DNA from: Novosphingobium sp. AAP83
GTDB taxonomy: Bacteria > Pseudomonadota > Alphaproteobacteria > Sphingomonadales > Sphingomonadaceae
Direction of reading: 5' to 3'
DNA length: 64,000 bases
NCBI RefSeq assembly: GCF_001295795.1
Contig: NZ_LJHY01000065.1
Span: forward strand, 1 to 64,000
A program made the position numbers and the translations under genes. The first letter of the stretch is position 1. Every line of letters starts with the position of its first letter. Shown piece after piece: positions 26,120-34,107 of the stretch. The notes under the pieces were generated by a model, which made no database searches, was not told the DNA's origin, and was given only the letters and a program-made list of their open reading frames with translations.

Positions 26120-27392
26120 TACCGGCGTCATCGACCAGTTTCTGACGGTCTTCACCCAGTATATCGACAGCGGCTTCGGCCTGCTCGGCGGTGAGGTCGG
26201 CTTCCTGTCGACCACTCTCATCGTCATCGACGTCACCATAGCTGCCTTGTTCTGGGCCTGGGGCACCGATGAGGATGTGCTGCAGCGCCTGATAAAGAAG
26301 ACGCTCTACATCGGCACTTTCGCCTTCATCATTGGCAACTTCTCGAATCTCGCTGGCATTATGCTCCAGAGCTTTGCCGGGCTTGGCCTGCAGGCCAGTG
26401 GCAGCGGCATGGCCATCGGCGATTTCATGCGCCCCGGCGTTGTGGCCGCAACCGGTCTTGATGCCGGGCAGCCACTGCTCGATGCCACCGCCGACCTTGT
26501 CGGGCCAGTGGGCCTTTTCACTAATTTTGTGCAGATCCTGATCCTGCTGATTTCCTGGCTCATCGTCGTCATCGCCTTCTTCGTGCTGGCGATCCAGGTC
26601 TTCGTCACCATCATTGAGTTCAAGCTGGTGACGCTTGCAGGCTTCGTGCTGCTGCCGTTCGCCTTTTTCGGGCGCACCGCCTTCATGGCCGAGCGCGTCC
26701 TTGGCCACATCATTTCCTCCGGCATCAAAGTGCTCGTGCTTGCCGTCATCACCGGCATTGGCACGACACTCTTCACGCAGTTCATCAATGCCGGACTCGG
26801 GGTTGAGCCAGACATTCAGCAGGTTATGGCGATTGCGCTCGCTGCCCTGACTTTGCTCGGCCTCGGTATCTTTGGTCCCAGCATCGCCAACGGCATTGTG
26901 TCGGGCGGACCGCAGCTTGGCGCAGGCGCGGCAGCAGGTACGGCGATCGCCGCTGGCGCAACGATTGCGGGCGGTATCGCAGGTGCCAAACTCGCCGCAG
27001 GTGCCGCCGGCTCTGCCATAGCGGGCACGGCCACGGGCGGTGCCCGCGCGGCAGGCGGCGCGTCGGGTGCCTATGCAGCCGGAGCCGCTGGCAAAACCGG
27101 ACGGGCTGCAGCTGCTTCGGGTCTCGCCAACGTCGCAAAATCAGCCGCAAGCAGCGCGGCGTCACCGCTTCGCCGGGCCGCGGACAGCCTCAAAGCGAAC
27201 TATGCCGCTGGCAAGACCGGGACGCCCGCCAATGCGGCAGCGACCGGCGGCGCCGATGGCCCTCCTGCATGGGCCACCGCGATGAAGCGGCGTCAGGCAA
27301 TGACGCAGGGTGCCAACATGGCCTCGCATACCCTCAAGGGCGGCGACAGCCACGGCGGCGGCTCTGGCCCCGACATCTCCGACAAAAGCTGA
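26112..27392 (+). CDS. trbL: TrbL, T4SS inner-membrane channel (VirB6-like)
   Basis: The 426-residue polytopic protein has six or more helices between about residues 30 and 260. A long Gly- and Ala-rich tail (AAGGASGAYAAGAAG and so on) follows. TrbL forms part of the inner-membrane channel. ATG 26112 follows GGAGCGGC. The frame is open further left to 25926, but that part overlaps the TrbK-like gene. Confidence 0.9.
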   Translation: MNDTGVIDQFLTVFTQYIDSGFGLLGGEVGFLSTTLIVIDVTIAALFWAWGTDEDVLQRLIKKTLYIGTFAFIIGNFSNLAGIMLQSFAGLGLQASGSGMAIGDFMRPGVVAATGLDAGQPLLDATADLVGPVGLFTNFVQILILLISWLIVVIAFFVLAIQVFVTIIEFKLVTLAGFVLLPFAFFGRTAFMAERVLGHIISSGIKVLVLAVITGIGTTLFTQFINAGLGVEPDIQQVMAIALAALTLLGLGIFGPSIANGIVSGGPQLGAGAAAGTAIAAGATIAGGIAGAKLAAGAAGSAIAGTATGGARAAGGASGAYAAGAAGKTGRAAAASGLANVAKSAASSAASPLRRAADSLKANYAAGKTGTPANAAATGGADGPPAWATAMKRRQAMTQGANMASHTLKGGDSHGGGSGPDISDKS

Positions 27393-27413
27393 AACTTCCG
27401 AAAAGGATCCGAC

Positions 27414-28097
27414 ATGTTTCGACGCCCCTCTATCCGCTACGGGACCAGTCCCGAGCCCGTCACGCCCTATCAACGCGCCGCACAGGTCTGGGACGACCGC
27501 ATCGGTTCAGCCCGGGTGCAGGCGAAGAACTGGCGGCTCGCCTTCTTCGGCTGCCTTGCGCTTTCGGGAGGGCTGGCAGGCGGTCTCGTCTGGCAATCGG
27601 CGCGCGGCACGATCACGCCCTGGGTGGTCGAGGTCGACAAGCTCGGCCAGGCACAGGCCATCGCGCCTGCTGATGTCGATTATCGCCCGACCGACCCGCA
27701 GATGGCGTTCCACCTTGCTCGCTTCATCGAACAGGTGCGCGCCATTCCCGCCGATCCGATCGTGCTGCGGCAAGACTGGCTCAGGGCTTACGACTTCACC
27801 ACCGACCGCGGCGCGCAGGCGCTCAACGACTATGCGCGCAACAACGATCCCTTTGCCCAAGTCGGCAAGGTACAGGTCGCGGTCGATGTGTCGAGTGTCG
27901 TTCGTGCGTCGAACGACAGCTTTCGCGTCGGCTGGACCGAGCGGCGTTACCAGGATGGTGCACTCCTCGAAACCTCGCGGTGGTCAGCGATCCTGACCAC
28001 CGTCGTGCAGCCACCTCGCACTCCCGATGCCCTGCGCAAGAATCCGCTCGGCCTGTTCATCAACGCCATCAACTGGTCAAAGGAGCTTAGCCAATGA
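27414..28097 (+). CDS. trbF: TrbF, T4SS assembly protein (VirB8-like)
   Basis: The 227-residue protein has one N-terminal membrane helix (about 44-62: LAFFGCLALSGGLAGGLVW) and a periplasmic VirB8-type domain (VVEVDKLGQAQAI onward). It is an assembly core of the T4SS. ATG 27414 follows AAAGGA, 21 bp after trbL. It overlaps trbG by 4 bp. Confidence 0.92.
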   Translation: MFRRPSIRYGTSPEPVTPYQRAAQVWDDRIGSARVQAKNWRLAFFGCLALSGGLAGGLVWQSARGTITPWVVEVDKLGQAQAIAPADVDYRPTDPQMAFHLARFIEQVRAIPADPIVLRQDWLRAYDFTTDRGAQALNDYARNNDPFAQVGKVQVAVDVSSVVRASNDSFRVGWTERRYQDGALLETSRWSAILTTVVQPPRTPDALRKNPLGLFINAINWSKELSQ

Positions 28098-29011
28098 TCC
28101 GCCCGACGCGCGCCCTGCGCACATCGATTATGCTCTCAGCGGTAACACTGATCTGCATACCTGCCCAAGCCATGGCGCGCGAACAGCGCGCTCAGCCCCA
28201 TCCAATTCCTGCTACATCGGCGCAGACCGTTGAGCCTGCCGACCCGCGCACCCGTGTTGGTAGAGCCAACGCCGCAGCGCGCGTGGAACCGGAGCGCACC
28301 AGCTATTTCAATGCCATCCAGCAATATGCCTATACCGATGGAGCCCTGTTCCAGATTTACACCGCACCGGGGCAGATCACCGACATCATGCTCCAGGAAG
28401 GCGAAGAACTCGTTGGACCGGGGCCGGTCGCATCGGGCGATACGGTCCGCTGGATCATCGGCGACACGGTGAGCGGTGCCGGAGCAGCGCGCCGGGTTCA
28501 CATCCTCGTCAAGCCGACGCGGGCCGACATTCGCACCAACCTCATTATCAATACCAATCGGCGCACCTATCATCTTGAACTCAGCGCGACGAACTCGACC
28601 TATATGGCCGCAGTCTCCTGGACATATCCGCAAGACGCCTTGATCGCCCTGCGTACTGCCGAGGCCGAGCGTGAACGCACGGCTCCGGTGGCGACGGGTA
28701 TCGATTTTTCTGCTTTGAATTTTCGGTACCGCATCGCGGGCGATCGCCCCGAATGGCGGCCAGTGCGTGTGTTCGATGACGGCCGGCAGGTCTTCATCGA
28801 GTTTCCGGGCGACATTGCCAGCGGCGATATGCCGCCGCTGTTCGTGATCGGCGCGGATCAGGCAGCTGAGCTGGTGAACTACCGCGTGCAGGGCCGCTAC
28901 ATGGTTGTCGACCGGCTGTTTGAGCGTGCGGAATTGCGGCTTGGCGCAGGCAACAGCGCCAAGCAGGTTCGCATTGAGCGTGAACGCGCACGCCGCCGGA
29001 GCCGCTCATGA
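28094..29011 (+). CDS. trbG: TrbG, T4SS outer-membrane complex protein (VirB9-like)
   Basis: The 305-residue protein has a signal peptide (about 1-34, ending AQAMA) and a VirB9/CagX domain. Motifs are YTDGALFQIYTAPGQITDI near the start and FRYRIAGDRPEWRPVRVFDDG in the C-terminal beta domain. It forms the outer-membrane ring with TrbI. It overlaps trbF and trbI by 4 bp each. Confidence 0.92.
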   Translation: MIRPTRALRTSIMLSAVTLICIPAQAMAREQRAQPHPIPATSAQTVEPADPRTRVGRANAAARVEPERTSYFNAIQQYAYTDGALFQIYTAPGQITDIMLQEGEELVGPGPVASGDTVRWIIGDTVSGAGAARRVHILVKPTRADIRTNLIINTNRRTYHLELSATNSTYMAAVSWTYPQDALIALRTAEAERERTAPVATGIDFSALNFRYRIAGDRPEWRPVRVFDDGRQVFIEFPGDIASGDMPPLFVIGADQAAELVNYRVQGRYMVVDRLFERAELRLGAGNSAKQVRIERERARRRSRS

Positions 29012-30333
29012 ACATGCGACCGCAGGATGATGGCGTGCCACCGGTCACCAACCGGATTGTCGAAGCTGACGTCGAGACCGACGTTGAAACTGACGTTGAG
29101 GTCGATGCCGAAGGCGATGAGCCTGACGACGAGCGCCCGGTTGCACCGGCCAGCCCGGAGGGGTTTCGCCTTGGCGGGGAACCGCCGCGCGTCATGCGCT
29201 TGTCGCGCAAGGCACTGGCAATTCTTGGCGTCATCGCCAGCGTCGGGATTGGCGGTGCGCTGATCTACGCACTTCAGCCCAAGAACCACGCGCCAGCCGA
29301 GAATCTCTACGACACGAACAGCCGCAGCCGCGCGGACTCGGTCAACGGTGCGCCTGCCAACTATGGCGACGTGCCCAAGTTGGGGCCTGCACTTCCCGGT
29401 GATCTCGGCGGCCCGATCGTTGCCGCGCAGCAGCGCGGGCAAAATGTCCCGATCCCGAGCATTGGCACCGCCCCGGCTGCAGGACAGCCCGATCCACGGA
29501 TCGCCGCCGCCGAGCAAGCGCGCGAACGTGCGGCGCAGGAACGTGACAGCGCCCGGACCAGTCGCCTGTTTCTGGCCGGAGAGACCGGAACGACCGACAA
29601 TCGGTCTGCTGCCGCAGTAGCGCCAGCGCCATCAGCGTCGATACCAGGTGGCGATCCGGCTCAAGCGTCTGCACCAACAGCCACGTCAAGTCGCCGCGCC
29701 TTTCTCGATCAGCGCGGCAACCGCAGCACGGAAAGCCCTGAGCGCATCATGCGCCTTACATCGCCTTACGTTGTGCAGGCCGGCAGCGTCATACCCGCGG
29801 CACTCATAACCGGCATCCGGTCGGACCTTCCAGGCCAGATCACGGCGCAGGTTACGCAAAATGTCTATGACAGCCCTACCGGTCGCGTACTTCTGATCCC
29901 CCAAGGCTCTAGGCTGATTGGTGAATATGACAGCGACGTAGCCGCCGGACAGAACCGCGTGTTGCTGGCGTGGGACCGCCTCATCCTTCCCGGTGGTCAA
30001 TCGATCCTGCTTGATCGCCTGCCCGGCGCTGATGCTGCCGGTATGGCCGGCCTTGAAGACCAGACGAACTATCATTGGGGCAACATGCTCAAGGCCGCGC
30101 TCATCTCGACATTGCTGGGCGCTGGTACAGAGCTCATCTCGAACGGTGATAGCGATCTCATTCGGGCGCTGCGTTTCGGCACGCAGGACACCATAAGCCA
30201 GACCGGCAGGCAGGTCGTGCAGCGGCAATTGAATGTGCCGCCGACATTGACGGTGCGCCCCGGATTTTCACTGCGCATCATAGTGACCCGCGATCTGGTG
30301 CTCGAACCTGTGCCTGCAGGAGGAACGCGATGA
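29008..30333 (+). CDS. trbI: TrbI, T4SS core protein (VirB10-like)
   Basis: The 441-residue protein has a cytoplasmic acidic N-terminus with an unusual run of VET/VEV repeats (about residues 14-30). One membrane helix lies near 69-87, followed by a Pro/Ala-rich periplasmic linker and a C-terminal VirB10 beta-barrel domain (SPYVVQAGSVIPAALITGI, then LIPQGSRLIGEYDS). It spans both membranes and gates the channel. It overlaps the DUF2274 gene by 4 bp. Confidence 0.92.
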   Translation: MNMRPQDDGVPPVTNRIVEADVETDVETDVEVDAEGDEPDDERPVAPASPEGFRLGGEPPRVMRLSRKALAILGVIASVGIGGALIYALQPKNHAPAENLYDTNSRSRADSVNGAPANYGDVPKLGPALPGDLGGPIVAAQQRGQNVPIPSIGTAPAAGQPDPRIAAAEQARERAAQERDSARTSRLFLAGETGTTDNRSAAAVAPAPSASIPGGDPAQASAPTATSSRRAFLDQRGNRSTESPERIMRLTSPYVVQAGSVIPAALITGIRSDLPGQITAQVTQNVYDSPTGRVLLIPQGSRLIGEYDSDVAAGQNRVLLAWDRLILPGGQSILLDRLPGADAAGMAGLEDQTNYHWGNMLKAALISTLLGAGTELISNGDSDLIRALRFGTQDTISQTGRQVVQRQLNVPPTLTVRPGFSLRIIVTRDLVLEPVPAGGTR

Positions 30334-30557
30334 CCCGTCTCAAACTGGCTGATCTGGCCGATGAAAAACCGGTGCGGCTGACCTTGGAGCTCTCTGCACG
30401 GCTTCACCGCGATCTGGTGGCTTATGCTCTCGCCGTAAACGGCGGGGATGCCAAAGGTGCGCCGACCGCCGAGCGGCTCATCCCGCCCATGCTTGAGCGC
30501 TTTATCGCGACCGACCGGGCTTTTGCCAAAGTGCGTAAGTCGCCTCAGGCGGGGTAG
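30330..30557 (+). CDS. DUF2274 protein, end of trb operon
   Basis: The 75-residue protein matches DUF2274 (LADLADEKPVRLTLELSARL, then HRDLVAYALAVN and RLIPPMLERFI). It looks like a small ribbon-helix-helix DNA-binding protein. It closes the trb operon, starting inside the trbI stop codon, as is usual in this family of elements. Its last 13 bp overlap the 3' end of the convergent LysR gene. A regulatory role in transfer is plausible but unproven. Confidence 0.85.
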   Translation: MTRLKLADLADEKPVRLTLELSARLHRDLVAYALAVNGGDAKGAPTAERLIPPMLERFIATDRAFAKVRKSPQAG

Positions 30558-31441
30558 CGTTCGTTGAGCAGCGTGAAGAAGCGTTGCAGCGCGGGATTGT
30601 CATTGTCTTCGCGCCAGTAAACCGAGAATTCGAGGCGCGTCGTGCCGTTCTGATCGTGGATATCGCGGAAATGGAGATCCGGCCATGTCACGCCCTGCGA
30701 GGCTTCGGTTGCGATTGATATAAATCGGCCGACCGACACAATGCTCAGCACGCTCTCGAGGCTTGTATTCTGCACGATGATGTTGGGCCGCCCGCCTTGC
30801 CCGGTCAGCCGCGCAGCAAGCAGATTGGCTAGAGTCGGACCAATGCCGCCGCCCGGCACCACGAACACTTCGCGGCGCAGATCACTCCAGTAGATCCGGT
30901 CGCTTTCGAGAAGTCGATGGCCCGACTGCAAGGCGACCATCAGCCTGTCAGACCAGACCGAACGCGCCAGAATGCCGCTCTCTTCCATCCCGGCCGGTGC
31001 CACCGCGACATCGATGGTCCGCGATTGCAAGCCATTCAGCAGCTTTTCCGGAGCGGCTTCCTCGCCATCGAACTGGACGTCCGGAAATCGGGTCAGATAC
31101 TCGGAGAAGGTCTGCTTCAGATTGCCCGCCGTCAGTGACGAGCTGTAACCGACGGCGAGACGTCCCTGCTCGCCATAGCTGACCGCTCGCGCGGTGGTCT
31201 GCAGATTGTCGATGTCGGTGATGATGCGCCGCGCAGACTCCAAAAAGACTTGGCCCATCTCGGTTGGCTCAGCTCCCCGCGTCGAGCGCGTAAACAACTT
31301 GATGCCGAGTTTGTCCTCAAGTTGCGTGACTCGCATGCTCAGCGTTGCCTGCTTCATGTTGAGCGCCGTGGCAGCACGGGAAAAGCTGCGGGTGTCTGCG
31401 GTCAGAACGGCGTAGCGGAGTTGCCGAACCTCGATCGTCAT
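30545..31441 (-). CDS. LysR family transcriptional regulator
   Basis: The 298-residue protein has an N-terminal winged HTH (about 3-62: LRYAVLTADTRSFSRAATAL, MKQATLSMRVTQLEDKLG) and a co-inducer domain of the LysR family. It is convergent with the trb operon and overlaps it by 13 bp. A LysR gene at this spot is common in related elements, but its inducer and targets are not known. A perfect palindrome, GTAAATTTAC, lies upstream at 31546-31555 and is a possible binding site. Confidence 0.88.
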   Translation of the reverse strand: MTIEVRQLRYAVLTADTRSFSRAATALNMKQATLSMRVTQLEDKLGIKLFTRSTRGAEPTEMGQVFLESARRIITDIDNLQTTARAVSYGEQGRLAVGYSSSLTAGNLKQTFSEYLTRFPDVQFDGEEAAPEKLLNGLQSRTIDVAVAPAGMEESGILARSVWSDRLMVALQSGHRLLESDRIYWSDLRREVFVVPGGGIGPTLANLLAARLTGQGGRPNIIVQNTSLESVLSIVSVGRFISIATEASQGVTWPDLHFRDIHDQNGTTRLEFSVYWREDNDNPALQRFFTLLNERYPA

Positions 31442-31647
31442 GCTGCTAGTGCTCCCCCGTTCTCTTTCTTGCCGACATTGAGGCGCAATCGGACTGAAAT
31501 CGCAATATAAATTCGCGATAACGGAATGAGGTCAGAGATCGATCCGTAAATTTACTTTCCCAGTCAGGCGGATGCCGGAATTTAACTTCAAATCTGTTTG
31601 ATCTATTTTGGAGACAAATTTTAACGGCGGCGTGGTAGGGATTCGAC

Positions 31648-31809
31648 ATGTCGAATGAACCCCGTGCTCCACGTCTTGCTGTCCTCATCGACGCTGACAA
31701 TGCCTCCTCCCGTATCGCTACCCGTCTGTTCGAAGAGATCGCCAAGATCGGTGAAGCCAGCGTGCGCCGGATATATGGCGACTTTTCCGGAACCCGCCTC
31801 AAATGCTAG
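31648..31809 (+). pseudogene. truncated NYN-domain (LabA-like) ribonuclease gene, 5' part
   Basis: From ATG 31648 the frame reads 53 residues: a start like MSNEPRAPRLAVLIDADNAS, then RLFEEIAKIGEASVRRIYGD, and stops at TAG 31807. This is the N-terminus of a NYN-domain protein of the LabA/Maelstrom-like type, normally about 200-300 aa. The first metal-binding Asp (LIDADNA) is present, but the rest of the nuclease fold is missing. I find no matching 3' part elsewhere in the window. The break lies right at the left edge of the defence island, so it probably marks the insertion or a deletion scar. Confidence 0.75.
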
Positions 31810-31957
31810 CCAGGCCTTTTCAGGCTTACGATACCGTCGCGATCCCTATCCACGGCTTCGAGCAGTGTGTGAAAGCAGAGGTGCGCTATTCGCTTTAATT
31901 TGTTGAAAAAGTCGCTTCGCTGTTCATCTTGGTATAGAGGAAAATGCTGTCGACAGG
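31810..31957 (+). promoter_or_regulatory. likely promoter region of the putative effector module
   Basis: This 148-bp gap lies between the NYN remnant and the RelA/SpoT gene. An AT-rich stretch with TTGTTGAAAAA (about 31899-31909) and a -10-like TATAGA (31933-31938) is the only promoter-like sequence before the six-gene run. The spacing between boxes is poor, so the call is tentative. Confidence 0.35.
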
Positions 31958-33079
31958 GTGGCGAAGAATCTCCGCTTTGTACTCATGGGGGGCAGCGTGC
32001 CGATTAGCGAATCCGTAATCTCAGAAGCCGTTGCGCGCTACGACCGGGAGCGAGACCGCTATATCAAGCTCGCCAGCAGGGTCGCCGACCTTTGCCGCGG
32101 CGCCATTGTCGAAGATAACGCCGTCCGCGCTCAAGTCACGTCGCGGACAAAGACGGTCAAGAGTTTCGAAGGAAAACTTCGCCGGTTCTCGCGTCGGGCT
32201 GACAAAAATTTTGCCACCGTTGATGATGTATTTGCGCAAATCGGCGATTTTGCCGGGGTCCGCATCGCAACCTATCGGCCCGAGGACGAGGCGCGCGTCG
32301 CGGAGGCCGTCGAGATGCTATTTTGCGGCTCTGATGGCGGCGCAATCGATATCGACCTCAAGGATAAGCTGAAGCCCGCTGCCGGACAATTTTACCGCGC
32401 GACGCACTGCCAGGTGCATTTGCCTGAGAATGATCTGGTCGGGAACTACGAGAATTTGCGTGGCGCGAGCTGCGAGATACAGATTTGCTCTATGATGGCG
32501 CATGTCTGGAACGAGATCGAACACGACATTGGCTACAAACCAGAGGGCGAGGGACCAAGCGACGCTGAACGTGGACTGCTTGAGGCGCTTGGCCATCTGA
32601 CCCGTGCCGGTGATGCTGCGATCACGAGACTGCTTGCCGCGAATATAGCCCGCATGGCAGTGCAAACCGGTGATTTCGCTGACGTGCATGATTTCGTTGC
32701 TCGGATGCGGCCCTATTTCCCGGATGCCGACTTATCGGTCAACGCTGGGCTAGCATTTGACGAAGCACTTGCGCTCGATCTGGTGTCGATAGACAAGATC
32801 CGTGCGCGACTGGGCGATGATGCGCTTAGCCCGGCCATAGCAGCACCCAAAATTCAGGCATTCAACGCCTATCTCGACGAGCAAGGCCTTTCGGATCTTG
32901 CTCTCAATCCAGCCTCGGCAGATTTGTTTACGATCGCCATGCTCGAAGCGGACGTCGATGCGATCGTCGCCAATCATGCCGGCGGGCGTGGCAAAGGTCG
33001 GCCCCCGCGCATCTTCTATCTCGCCCGCGCCTACAAGGAGTTTGCCGGGAAACAACCGGCGACGGATCAAGTGGTTTGA
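31958..33079 (+). CDS. RelA/SpoT-domain protein (alarmone synthetase-like)
   Basis: The 373-residue protein carries a RelA/SpoT synthetase domain at about residues 58-195. Conserved parts are [13 protein letters not shown] (62-74), [10 protein letters not shown] (95-104), YRATH (146-150) and [19 protein letters not shown] (172-190). In alarmone synthetases the last motif reads EIQIRT, so Arg is Cys here. The C-terminal half is unassigned. The start is uncertain: GTG 31958 is the longest, ATG 31985 is possible, and GTG 31997 has the best upstream G-rich site. It overlaps the next gene by 4 bp and opens the module. Related domains act as (p)ppGpp synthetases, or as defence toxins that pyrophosphorylate tRNA or nucleotides. 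Activity here is inferred. Confidence 0.75.
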   Translation: MAKNLRFVLMGGSVPISESVISEAVARYDRERDRYIKLASRVADLCRGAIVEDNAVRAQVTSRTKTVKSFEGKLRRFSRRADKNFATVDDVFAQIGDFAGVRIATYRPEDEARVAEAVEMLFCGSDGGAIDIDLKDKLKPAAGQFYRATHCQVHLPENDLVGNYENLRGASCEIQICSMMAHVWNEIEHDIGYKPEGEGPSDAERGLLEALGHLTRAGDAAITRLLAANIARMAVQTGDFADVHDFVARMRPYFPDADLSVNAGLAFDEALALDLVSIDKIRARLGDDALSPAIAAPKIQAFNAYLDEQGLSDLALNPASADLFTIAMLEADVDAIVANHAGGRGKGRPPRIFYLARAYKEFAGKQPATDQVV

Positions 33080-34107
33080 TGGAGCAGCGCGCAGCCGAAA
33101 TTGAGTATGTCGACGCAGCTGACTCGGATGCAGAGGCGGTCGCGGCGGCACGCGCTATGCCCATCGAACAGTTGGTGGCGCAAAACGATGTCTCGGTACG
33201 ACTGCGCAATACGATAGAGCGCGGCGTTCTCGAAGGGGCTATGCCTTGTATAACGGTGGGCGATTATATCGACGCCGGACCCAGCGCCCGAGCGAAGTTC
33301 ATGACGGCGCTGTGGGCGTTCGGCAAAGGAACTGCCACCGAACTGGAAGCGCTCATCTCCGCCTTTCTCGCTGGCGCCTCGCTCGAACCGCAGAACTGCC
33401 GACAAGTGTCTGGCACTGTTCAGTCCGACGACAGTAATTCGATACGCCTGGACATGTTGCTCGGAAAGCTGGCTGGGCTGACCTATGCTGATGCAATGCG
33501 CGGTCAGGTCATCTCGGTACGACTTAGCAACGCGCTCAAAGGCACAGCACTGGTCAACAATCCGCTAACTGAACTGCTAACCGGTGGGGCAGCAACCCGC
33601 GGTGAACTGCTGAGTAAGCAAAATTTCGGACGCAAGTCGCTGGTCGAACTTGAGGCGCTCGTCCAGGCTCAGATCGTGCGCACGTTGGTGAAGACTTGCT
33701 CAGACCCAGCGATCCTGCTCGACGATTGCGCTTTCCTGTTTGGAACTCCCGAACCACGGCGGCGCGAACTCGCCAATCGCATCCTTGAGGTGGTCGCGGC
33801 TTGCCCCCCACGCGATGCCGATCTTGCCGGACTGCTCGATTGGGCCATGCCGGAGCTTAATGACCGCGAAGTATCGGTACTGCGTCGCCGCTATGGTTTC
33901 GATGACGGTGATGTCGAAACGCTTGAGGAAATCAGTGCGACCTATGCGGTCACGCGTGAGCGTATCCGGCAGATCGAAGCAAAGGCGCTACGAAAGCTTT
34001 CGGCCAAGCTGGATGGCACGCCGCTCCGGGCCTTGCTCGCCACGGCGTCCGAACATTTCTGGGAAGAGCGTGCCGTGCCGTTCCTTCCAGCGCATGACAG
34101 CTATTAG
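33076..34107 (+). CDS. alpha-CTD-like plus sigma-70 region 4 protein, part before an amber codon
   Basis: This 343-residue frame joins two RNA polymerase-like parts. Residues about 30-97 and 140-198 each resemble the helix-hairpin-helix alpha-CTD of RpoA; the second (ISVRLSNAL, then [18 protein letters not shown]) is very close to the consensus. Residues about 259-311 are a clear sigma-70 region 4 ([34 protein letters not shown]). No sigma region 2 is present, so it is not a full sigma factor. It stops at TAG 34105, but the same frame stays open for 532 more codons. The two parts probably derive from one gene. The protein likely binds promoter-like DNA or RNA polymerase. Confidence 0.7.
   Translation: MMEQRAAEIEYVDAADSDAEAVAAARAMPIEQLVAQNDVSVRLRNTIERGVLEGAMPCITVGDYIDAGPSARAKFMTALWAFGKGTATELEALISAFLAGASLEPQNCRQVSGTVQSDDSNSIRLDMLLGKLAGLTYADAMRGQVISVRLSNALKGTALVNNPLTELLTGGAATRGELLSKQNFGRKSLVELEALVQAQIVRTLVKTCSDPAILLDDCAFLFGTPEPRRRELANRILEVVAACPPRDADLAGLLDWAMPELNDREVSVLRRRYGFDDGDVETLEEISATYAVTRERIRQIEAKALRKLSAKLDGTPLRALLATASEHFWEERAVPFLPAHDSY

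Noticed and set aside
31655..31906. 83-residue plus-strand frame over the NYN remnant
   Set aside because: The NYN signature LIDADNA is in the 31648 frame; this frame has no family resemblance.
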